Source: Fibrobacter sp. (lineage in GTDB: Bacteria > Fibrobacterota > Fibrobacteria > Fibrobacterales > Fibrobacteraceae). Taken from it: a DNA stretch of 46,140 nt. Shown here piece by piece: positions 40,480 through 46,140 of the stretch. Made by a program: the position numbers and the translations under genes. The stretch covers positions 1-46,140 of the forward strand of contig JAGDBD010000047.1 of the NCBI GenBank assembly GCA_017959225.1, written 5' to 3'. The notes under the pieces are model-generated. The model was given only the letters and a program-made list of their open reading frames with translations, was not told the DNA's origin and did no database searches. Numbering within the stretch: position 1 is the first letter of the stretch; each line of letters begins with the position of its first letter.

Positions 40480-41684
40480 TTCTAGCGGGGAAGAAGGTCC
40501 TTTTGGGAGTTACAGGAAGCATTGCCGCGTACAAGGCGTGCGAACTTTTGCGTCTTCTGCAAAAAGAAGGTGCGGAAGTGCGAGTAGCTATGTCGGAAGC
40601 GGCGACAAAGTTTGTCGCTCCGCGTACGTTTGCTTCGCTTTCAAAATGTCCCGTTTATACCAAAGACGGAAACCCGGAAGGACGGCCTTTCCAGCATATC
40701 GATTTTCCTCGCTGGGCGGATCTTTATATTGTGGCGCCTGCGTCAGCCGATGCGATTGGAAAATTTGCGAACGGCCTTGCCGATGATCCCGTTTCCCTTT
40801 GTTACATGTCGAGCCAAGGTGAAAAGTGGATTGCCCCGGCGATGAATTCAACCATGTACCTTTCGAATGCGGTGCAAAAGAATTTGGAAACGCTCCGCTC
40901 TTTTTCGGACACGTTCATTTTGGAATCCCCGGCAGGTGAACTCGCTTGTGGAGAAAACGGTCCGGGTCGTTTCATGGAACCGTCGGAAATCGTGAATGCT
41001 TTGAGAATGCATTCTGTGGATGGCGAAGGCTCCCAAGGATCCGTGCTGATTACCGCAGGCCGTACGGAAGAAGCGATTGATCCGGTCCGCTATATTTCTA
41101 ACCGTTCCAGTGGAAAAACGGCTGTGGCTTTGGCCCATGAATTTTTGAAAGCCGGTTTCCGCGTGTACTTTGTGCACGGACCGATGGATGTGAAAGTCCC
41201 CTTCGGCGTTTTCGATGTTCCGGTGACGAGCTCACAGGACATGTATGACCGCGTTTTGAAAGCCCAATCGAAGATGGATGTGATTGTTCATTGCGCAGCG
41301 GTGGCCGATTATCGACCGAAGAACGTTTCCAGTACAAAAATCAAAGACAGCCGTAGCCAATTGATTTTGGAACTGGAACCGAATCCGAACATTTTGCGGG
41401 ATTCCGTAAAAAGCAAACCGGAAAAGCAGGTCATTGTAGGCTTTGGTTTAGAAACGGATGATGTGCAAAAACATGGCGAAGAAAAACTTGCAAAGAGCGG
41501 TGCCGATTTTTTGGTACTGAATACGCCTGTTGTAAATGGAGCCGGTTTTGGCTATGACCAAGTTCCTTTTGCCATTTTGGAAAAAGGAAAGCCAGTGCCG
41601 GAACTTTCCATGGGTTCTAAAACGGAACTTGCCGAAAAAGTGGTGGCTTTGGTGAAGTCTAAACGGGAGGCTCTCGGTGCCTGA
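40476..41684 (+). CDS. coaBC: Bifunctional phosphopantothenoylcysteine decarboxylase/synthetase
   Basis: 402 residues. CoaC part: VLLGVTGSIAAYKACELLR, PAMNSTMYLSNAVQKNL and the substrate flap GELACGENGPGR. CoaB part: ITAGRTEEAIDPVRYISNRSSGKT, HCAAVADYRP, and FGLETDD. It makes 4'-phosphopantetheine from phosphopantothenate and cysteine on the way to coenzyme A. Start overlaps the flavoprotein stop (ATGA). Confidence 0.96.
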   Translation: MILAGKKVLLGVTGSIAAYKACELLRLLQKEGAEVRVAMSEAATKFVAPRTFASLSKCPVYTKDGNPEGRPFQHIDFPRWADLYIVAPASADAIGKFANGLADDPVSLCYMSSQGEKWIAPAMNSTMYLSNAVQKNLETLRSFSDTFILESPAGELACGENGPGRFMEPSEIVNALRMHSVDGEGSQGSVLITAGRTEEAIDPVRYISNRSSGKTAVALAHEFLKAGFRVYFVHGPMDVKVPFGVFDVPVTSSQDMYDRVLKAQSKMDVIVHCAAVADYRPKNVSSTKIKDSRSQLILELEPNPNILRDSVKSKPEKQVIVGFGLETDDVQKHGEEKLAKSGADFLVLNTPVVNGAGFGYDQVPFAILEKGKPVPELSMGSKTELAEKVVALVKSKREALGA

Positions 41685-42486
41685 TTTTTCGGAGCTTGCG
41701 AGCTACTTGAAAGCGCAGATCGATTTGGACGAAGACCAGCTGTATTCGGATGAACCTTGGACCTGGTCTTTGCAGCCGCCACAGCCCGTGGTGAATTTTA
41801 CACCTCCGAAGTCCGCTCCCAGTGTACCGAGTTTCCGCTCCAGCGCCCCGAGCTTTACTCCTGCTGCGCCGAAGCCGCGGCCCGTTTATACGCAAACGGC
41901 AAAAATCGTCATTCCGGAATCGGCAAAGTCCGCTGTCCCTTCCGCTTACGAATCTGCGAAAAACCTCGAAGAATTTTACAGCCTTGTTGCAGCAGAAAAG
42001 CTTTACGCCAAAACGCCTTTTGTGAAAGGGGAAGGCAACTTGGACAAGCCTCGCCTGTTGCTGGTTCTTTATTCACCGCTTCCCAAATATCTTGAAAACG
42101 GATATGCAAAATCCGATGTGGGCGAAATGGTCTCCCGCATGTTCGGCAGTTTGAATGTGAAACCGGAAGAAATCGGTGTAACGTATTTTTGCAAAAAACA
42201 GGTTTCGCGTACGGTGCTTCCGCAGGTCGCTCTCGTTTTTAAAAAGATGCTCGAAAAAGAAGTTTCGCTGATCGCTCCGCAGACGGTGATTTTTTTTGGA
42301 GACAAACTCTTGAAACAGGCGCTTTCCCAGACCAATGTGAAAGTGGTGGATTTTGGCGGGAAGCCCCTTGAATTTGCAAAAACACAGGCGACAGCTCTCA
42401 TCGATCCGGAAGAAATGCTTACGAATCGGCAGCTGAAGCTTGTTACTTGGAAAATCCAAATTCCGAAGTGCGGTTTTTTTGGCTAA
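41677..42486 (+). CDS. Uracil-DNA-glycosylase-fold protein, degenerate family 4-like
   Basis: 269 residues. The N-terminal ~110 residues are Pro/Ser-rich and probably disordered. The C-terminal part has the order of family 4 uracil-DNA glycosylases (RLLLVLYSPLPKYLENGYAKSDVGEMVSRMF, then LIAPQTVIFFGDKLLKQAL). It lacks the usual GEAPG active-site motif and the four iron-sulfur cysteines. It may be a structural relative rather than an active glycosylase; position between coaBC and dnaB hints at a replication-linked role, but that is inference. Starts with GTG, GGGAGG six bases upstream, overlapping coaBC by eight bases. Confidence 0.65.
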   Translation: MPDFSELASYLKAQIDLDEDQLYSDEPWTWSLQPPQPVVNFTPPKSAPSVPSFRSSAPSFTPAAPKPRPVYTQTAKIVIPESAKSAVPSAYESAKNLEEFYSLVAAEKLYAKTPFVKGEGNLDKPRLLLVLYSPLPKYLENGYAKSDVGEMVSRMFGSLNVKPEEIGVTYFCKKQVSRTVLPQVALVFKKMLEKEVSLIAPQTVIFFGDKLLKQALSQTNVKVVDFGGKPLEFAKTQATALIDPEEMLTNRQLKLVTWKIQIPKCGFFG

Positions 42487-42504
42487 ATTCCTCATAGGTT
42501 TAGA

Positions 42505-43917
42505 ATGGATCAGAAGCAGCAAGATTACGATTATAGTGGAAGACAGGCTCCGCAGGCAAACGAAGCTGAAGTGTTTTTCCTCGGTGGCGTCATGCAGGAC
42601 CCGAACGTCCTTTCTGACGTGGTTTCCTTGCTGGATCCGGAAGATTTTTTCCAGGACCGTCACAAGGTTATTTGGGAAGCTCTGCGAAAGCTCGCTCAGT
42701 TCAATACGCCGATCGACGTGGTCACACTCAGCAATGCGCTTGAAAAAGAAAACAAGCTGGAAGCGGCCGGTGGCAGGGAATATCTTTTAAACCTGATCGA
42801 ATCCGTGGCGAGTGGTGCGAACGCCCATTACCATGCAGAAATTATCCGCAAAAAGGCGGTAATGCGCCGCTTGATTCAAACAGCGACGACTGCGATCCAC
42901 GATGCACAGGACCCGACAGCGGAACCGGACGAAGTGATTTCGAAAGTCGAAGGCGCTGTGATGTCCCTTGCCGAAAAGCAGGTGAAGAATTCTCTTCGCC
43001 CGGCAAGTGAAGTGGTGCAAGAAGTTTTGAAAGCTGTGGAAACTCGAAAAGACGGTCTTTCCGGGTGCCCCACGGGCTTTACCGATCTCGACCGTTTGAC
43101 CAATGGACTTCAGCCTTCCGATTTGATTATTCTTGCTGGACGTCCGGGTATGGGTAAGTCGGCCTTTGCATTGACGCTTGCTTCCAACTCCAGTGTGAAC
43201 TATGGAAAGCATGTGGCGTTCTTCAGCTTGGAAATGGGCGCGGAACAGTTGATGCAGCGTATTCTTTGCTCCTTAGCTGGAATCGAACTTTCCAAATTCC
43301 GATCGGGGCATTTGAACCAAGATGAATTTGCAAAGCTTCCGGGTGCGGCAAGCCGCATTATGCAGACCAATTCGCTTTATGTGGACGACAACTTGGACTT
43401 GGGCATTATGGAACTCCTTTCCAAGTGCAGAAGTTTAAAGCGCAAAGTGGGACTGGATCTTGTGATTGTGGACTATTTGCAGCTGATGAAAACCGGTAAG
43501 GAAGAAAACCGTGCCGTAGCCGTCGGTGCCATTTCCCGTGGTTTGAAAGTCCTTGCCAAGGATTTAAAAATCCCGGTCATCGCTTTGGCTCAGCTTTCCC
43601 GTAAAACGGAAGACCGCGCAGATGCTGTCCGCAGTGGAAAGACCCGCCCGCAGCTTTCGGACTTGCGTGAATCCGGTTCTATCGAACAGGACGCCGATAT
43701 GGTGTGGTTCATTGAACGTCCGTTCTACCGCAGTCACGATGAAGCGGATAAGAATAAAGCTCAGCTGCTTGTGGCCAAGCATCGTAACGGTGCCACCGCT
43801 GATATCGATTTGACGTGGATTCCGCAGTATACGCGTTTTGAAAATTACATTCCCGAAGAAGAAGCCGGTCCGGAAGGCGGAATGGGCTTTGGCTCGGTGG
43901 ATGATATCGGAATTTAA
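42505..43917 (+). CDS. dnaB: Replicative DNA helicase
   Basis: 470 residues, standard DnaB. N-terminal domain (QAPQANEAEVFFLGGVMQDPNVLSDVVSLL), then RecA-like helicase domain with Walker A GRPGMGKSAFAL, Walker B LVIVDYLQLM, and the C-terminal DLRESGSIEQDADMVWFIER arginine-finger region. It unwinds the replication fork. No intein. It follows the glycosylase-like gene by 18 bases. Confidence 0.97.
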   Translation: MDQKQQDYDYSGRQAPQANEAEVFFLGGVMQDPNVLSDVVSLLDPEDFFQDRHKVIWEALRKLAQFNTPIDVVTLSNALEKENKLEAAGGREYLLNLIESVASGANAHYHAEIIRKKAVMRRLIQTATTAIHDAQDPTAEPDEVISKVEGAVMSLAEKQVKNSLRPASEVVQEVLKAVETRKDGLSGCPTGFTDLDRLTNGLQPSDLIILAGRPGMGKSAFALTLASNSSVNYGKHVAFFSLEMGAEQLMQRILCSLAGIELSKFRSGHLNQDEFAKLPGAASRIMQTNSLYVDDNLDLGIMELLSKCRSLKRKVGLDLVIVDYLQLMKTGKEENRAVAVGAISRGLKVLAKDLKIPVIALAQLSRKTEDRADAVRSGKTRPQLSDLRESGSIEQDADMVWFIERPFYRSHDEADKNKAQLLVAKHRNGATADIDLTWIPQYTRFENYIPEEEAGPEGGMGFGSVDDIGI

Positions 43918-43922
43918 ACTCT

Positions 43923-44705
43923 ATGAAGATTCTCCTCGCTCCACTTCTCTTTTTGGGAAAGATTGTTGCCAACGGCATTTCAAGCGTTGGGGAGCTTTGC
44001 TGTATTTTGTGGCTTACCGTTCGCCAATTGCCCTATGTGTTTCGCAATTGGGGACTTGTTTTAAAACAGATGGTCGCTATTGGCGTTTCGTCCATGCCAC
44101 TTTTGTTTGTGACTTCTGTGTTTACTGGCATGGTGGCGACAGTGCAGGCTTCTTTCCAGTTCCGCGGACTGGTGGCCGACAAATGGGTTGGAACAGCTGC
44201 ATGCAAAATGGTGTTGATTGAACTTGGACCGCTGTTGACGGCGCTGGTTCTTGCCGGTCGCGTGGGAAGCGCCCTTGCTGCGGAAATCGCATCCATGCGC
44301 GAAAAAGAAGAGTTGGACGCTCATGAAGTTTTGGGACTAGATCCTTACCGCTTTTTGGCCATGCCCCGTTTTGTCGCGTTTATGATGATGGTGCCTTGCT
44401 TAACGGTGATTTCCAATTGCCTTGCGCTGATCGGCGGATGGATTGTTGCCGTGCTCGCTTTGGATATTTCTTCGTACACGTTCTACACGGGTATGCAGTA
44501 TCTGTTTAATCCGATGGATTTGTTTGGCGGAACGATTAAATCTTTTGTTTTTGGTGTCATCATTTTTTTGATCGGTTGGTTGCACGGAATCAATGCGGCT
44601 CCGGGGGCGCGTGGTGTTGGCCTTGCGACGAAAGATGCGGTGGTTTCTTGCTGTTTGATGATTTTGATTTTAGACTTGGCCACCGACGCAATCCTTTTCC
44701 AGTAG
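43923..44705 (+). CDS. mlaE: MlaE-type ABC transporter permease
   Basis: 260 residues with about five to six helices and the family core GPLLTALVLAGRVGSALAAEIASMREKEELDAHEVLG. Partner of the ATPase encoded next; together they move phospholipids between inner and outer membrane with an MCE-type protein (MlaD), which is not inside the window but may lie elsewhere. Starts five bases after dnaB. Confidence 0.92.
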   Translation: MKILLAPLLFLGKIVANGISSVGELCCILWLTVRQLPYVFRNWGLVLKQMVAIGVSSMPLLFVTSVFTGMVATVQASFQFRGLVADKWVGTAACKMVLIELGPLLTALVLAGRVGSALAAEIASMREKEELDAHEVLGLDPYRFLAMPRFVAFMMMVPCLTVISNCLALIGGWIVAVLALDISSYTFYTGMQYLFNPMDLFGGTIKSFVFGVIIFLIGWLHGINAAPGARGVGLATKDAVVSCCLMILILDLATDAILFQ

Positions 44706-44714
44706 GTTTCACTT

Positions 44715-45506
44715 ATGCCCAATGTGAATATCGATCCTAATGATATCATGATTCAGCTACGCGGACTTAAAAAAAGTTTCGGTGCGCAGACGGTTTTAGC
44801 CGGTGTGAACCTGGACATTCGCCGTGGTGAAACCATGGTGATCATTGGTCAGTCGGGCGGTGGTAAGTCCGTGATTTTAAAACACATGATCGGGCTTTTG
44901 CAACCGGATGAAGGCGAAGTGGTTGTGGATGGTGTAACGATCAGTACTCCGAAATTTTTTGACACCCGAACCATCCGTAAAAAGATGGGCATGCTGTTCC
45001 AGAGCGGCGCTCTTTTTGACAGTATGGATACAGGCGAAAATATCGCATTCGCTCTTCGTGAACATCACCCGGAACTTTCCGAAAAAGAAGTTCAGGAAGT
45101 GGTGACGGAAAAGCTTAAACTCATTAACCTTGTACCGGAATTTCGAACGAAAATGCCAAGTGAACTTTCGGGCGGTATGAGAAAACGCGTCGCCTTGGCA
45201 CGCGCCATTGCTTTAAGCCCTGAAATCCTTTTGTATGATGAACCGACAACGGGTCTCGATCCGATTACGAGCGATGTCATCAATGATTTGATTTTGGACA
45301 TGCAGAGTAAGCTGGGTGTGACTTCTGTGGTGGTGACCCACGATATGGTAAGCGCTTTTAAAGTGGCGGACCGTATTGCAATGCTGTACAAGGGTCGGAT
45401 TATTGAAGTGGGCACGGTGGAAGAAATTAAAAATACGACGAACCCCTTTGTTCAGCAGTTTATTACCGGAAAACGTAAGATTAATCCGGAAGATCGGGAA
45501 AACTAA
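44715..45506 (+). CDS. mlaF: MlaF-type ABC transporter ATP-binding protein
   Basis: 263 residues. Walker A GQSGGGKSV, signature LSGGMRKRVALARAIA, Walker B ILLYDEPTTGLDP, H-loop VVTHDM. GMRKRV after the signature is characteristic of Mla/Ttg2A-type ATPases. Nine bases after mlaE. The normal next gene mlaD is absent; the next gene is an unrelated lipoprotein. Confidence 0.93.
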   Translation: MPNVNIDPNDIMIQLRGLKKSFGAQTVLAGVNLDIRRGETMVIIGQSGGGKSVILKHMIGLLQPDEGEVVVDGVTISTPKFFDTRTIRKKMGMLFQSGALFDSMDTGENIAFALREHHPELSEKEVQEVVTEKLKLINLVPEFRTKMPSELSGGMRKRVALARAIALSPEILLYDEPTTGLDPITSDVINDLILDMQSKLGVTSVVVTHDMVSAFKVADRIAMLYKGRIIEVGTVEEIKNTTNPFVQQFITGKRKINPEDREN

Positions 45507-45538
45507 AGTTTACGTTTGAAAAAAAGTTATTAGATTGT

Positions 45539-45557
45539 TCCCAAAGGATCTTTGGGA
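45539..45557 (+). promoter_or_regulatory. Perfect palindrome upstream of the Ser-rich lipoprotein gene
   Basis: TCCCAAAGGATCTTTGGGA has eight-base perfect arms with a three-base centre, 15 bases before the ATG at 45573 and just after a TAGATT -10-like box (45531-45536). It could be an operator or a leader hairpin; no T tract follows, so it is not a terminator. Confidence 0.45.
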
Positions 45558-45572
45558 TCTAGGGAATATTGT

Positions 45573-46140
45573 ATGATAAAAAAAGCTTTATTCGGTTTGG
45601 TGGGTTCTGCTTTTGTTGCCAGCCTTTTTGTTGCCTGCGGAACGGGTGACATTTTGGATGTGACATCCGATGATGAAACTTTGCAATATTTGCAGGATTC
45701 GGCTTATTATGCTCAAGAAGTGGATGCCGCATTGAAAGCTTGCCAGGCGGATTCCAAATGCGCAGTGAAGCTTGGAAGCCTAAACTCTTCGTCCTCCTCT
45801 GTCATTGAGATTGCTTCGTCGTCTTCGAGCTCTCGTGGTGACAATGGAGAGTCCTCTTCCTCTGCCGGAGAAAGCTCTTCCTCCGCTGAAGAAAGTTCAT
45901 CTTCTGCAGAAGGCAATGTAGAGTCCTCTTCCTCGTCATCTGTCATTGCGAGCGAAGCGTGGCAATCATCGTCGTCTTCGACTCCTCGTGGTGACAATGG
46001 AGAGTCCTCTTCCTCTGCCGGAGAAAGCTCTTCCTCCGCTGAGGAAAGTTCATCTTCTGCCGAAGGCAATGTAGAGTCCTCTTCCTCGTCATCTGTCATT
46101 GCGAGCGAAGCGTGGCAATCATCGTCGTCTTCGACTCCTC
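45573..46140 (+). CDS. Lipoprotein with repetitive poly-serine linker, 3'-truncated by window end
   Basis: Open from ATG 45573 to the end of the window (189 codons, no stop). Lipobox LFVACGTG at about residues 18-24, a short helical segment with a cysteine pair (KACQADSKCAVKL), then a linker dominated by Ser and Glu runs. The linker is a tandem repeat of 51 codons. Poly-serine linkers are common in Fibrobacter secreted proteins and lipoproteins, where they lead to C-terminal domains; the domain here is not visible. It has its own -10-like box and a palindrome upstream. Confidence 0.8.
   Translation, partial: MIKKALFGLVGSAFVASLFVACGTGDILDVTSDDETLQYLQDSAYYAQEVDAALKACQADSKCAVKLGSLNSSSSSVIEIASSSSSSRGDNGESSSSAGESSSSAEESSSSAEGNVESSSSSSVIASEAWQSSSSSTPRGDNGESSSSAGESSSSAEESSSSAEGNVESSSSSSVIASEAWQSSSSSTP
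45832..46137 (+). repeat. 153-bp tandem repeat, two full copies within the window
   Basis: Copy 1 spans 45832-45984, copy 2 spans 45985-46137, and a third begins at 46138. Copies differ at only a few positions (for example GAA/GAG and GCA/GCC). Each unit contains TCATTGCGAGCGAAGCGTGG followed by CAATC, a REP-like sequence read in frame as VIASEAWQS. Confidence 0.93.

Noticed and set aside
45713..46099. Acidic 128-codon frame antisense to the Ser-rich lipoprotein
   Set aside because: Created by the repeat on the opposite strand; the lipoprotein has a lipobox, start signals and a Fibrobacter-like linker.
45832..46140. CRISPR-like appearance of regularly spaced repeats
   Set aside because: The whole 153-base unit repeats without unique spacers and is in frame with a lipoprotein; it is a coding tandem repeat.

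Overview
The window looks like a chromosome segment of a strictly anaerobic, cellulolytic Gram-negative bacterium of the Fibrobacter group. Supporting evidence: a family 8 glycoside hydrolase with its signature, a TIGR02147-type protein (a family known mainly as a Fibrobacter succinogenes paralogous family), lipoproteins with poly-serine linkers, an oxygen-sensitive class III ribonucleotide reductase (nrdD-nrdG), and outer-membrane biogenesis genes (lpxH, lnt, an Mla-type ABC pair). Taxonomy is inferred from gene content, not from a marker alignment. I see no tRNA, rRNA, CRISPR array, insertion sequence, prophage gene or toxin-antitoxin module.

Layout. 1-1.2 kb: 3' part of a GH8 cellulase gene with an apparent one-base frameshift near base 88, closed by a strong terminator. 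1.3-8.5 kb: an eight-gene Bat/MoxR operon (BatD-like, MoxR ATPase, DUF58, second BatD-like, two von Willebrand A membrane proteins, two TPR proteins). 8.5-10.2 kb (minus): nadA and an outer-membrane protein. 10.3-13.0 kb (minus): a tightly overlapping operon of an unknown small protein, an exopolyphosphatase-family protein, a pseudouridine synthase and an ApaH-like phosphatase. 13.1-13.4 kb (minus): a lysine/alanine-rich histone H1-like protein built of DNA-level tandem repeats. 13.5-15.4 kb (minus): HIT protein, recO, panB. 15.5-19.7 kb (plus): an SLC13-type transporter and tex. 19.9-22.7 kb (plus): nrdD-nrdG.

22.7-30.4 kb mixes an acyltransferase, a BioH-like protein with an altered nucleophile, a lipoprotein-rsmI-lnt operon, lpxH, and three minus-strand genes (two unknown, one alpha/beta hydrolase that lacks its nucleophile serine). 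30.4-32.8 kb holds a TIGR02147 regulator-like gene overlapping a lipoprotein gene, preceded by an iterated GGTGTTCCCAAAA motif. 32.9-36.8 kb is the fatty-acid/phospholipid cluster yceD-rpmF-plsX-fabD-fabG-acpP, lacking fabH and fabF and containing unusual intergenic hairpins. 36.9-45.5 kb is a close-packed plus-strand run: rnc, a peptide-binding lipoprotein, a thioredoxin-reductase-like flavoprotein without NADPH motifs, coaBC, a degenerate uracil-DNA-glycosylase-fold protein, dnaB, mlaE, mlaF. The window ends inside a lipoprotein gene whose serine-rich linker is a 153-bp tandem repeat carrying a REP-like sequence in frame.

Across the window many genes have a -10-like hexamer (TATATT, TATTTT, TATCTT) only 3-12 bases before the start codon and little or no Shine-Dalgarno sequence, suggesting frequent leaderless or near-leaderless transcripts. 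In several places a terminator lies directly upstream of such a promoter. Genes inside operons, by contrast, usually have AGGA-type ribosome-binding sites or stop/start overlaps.
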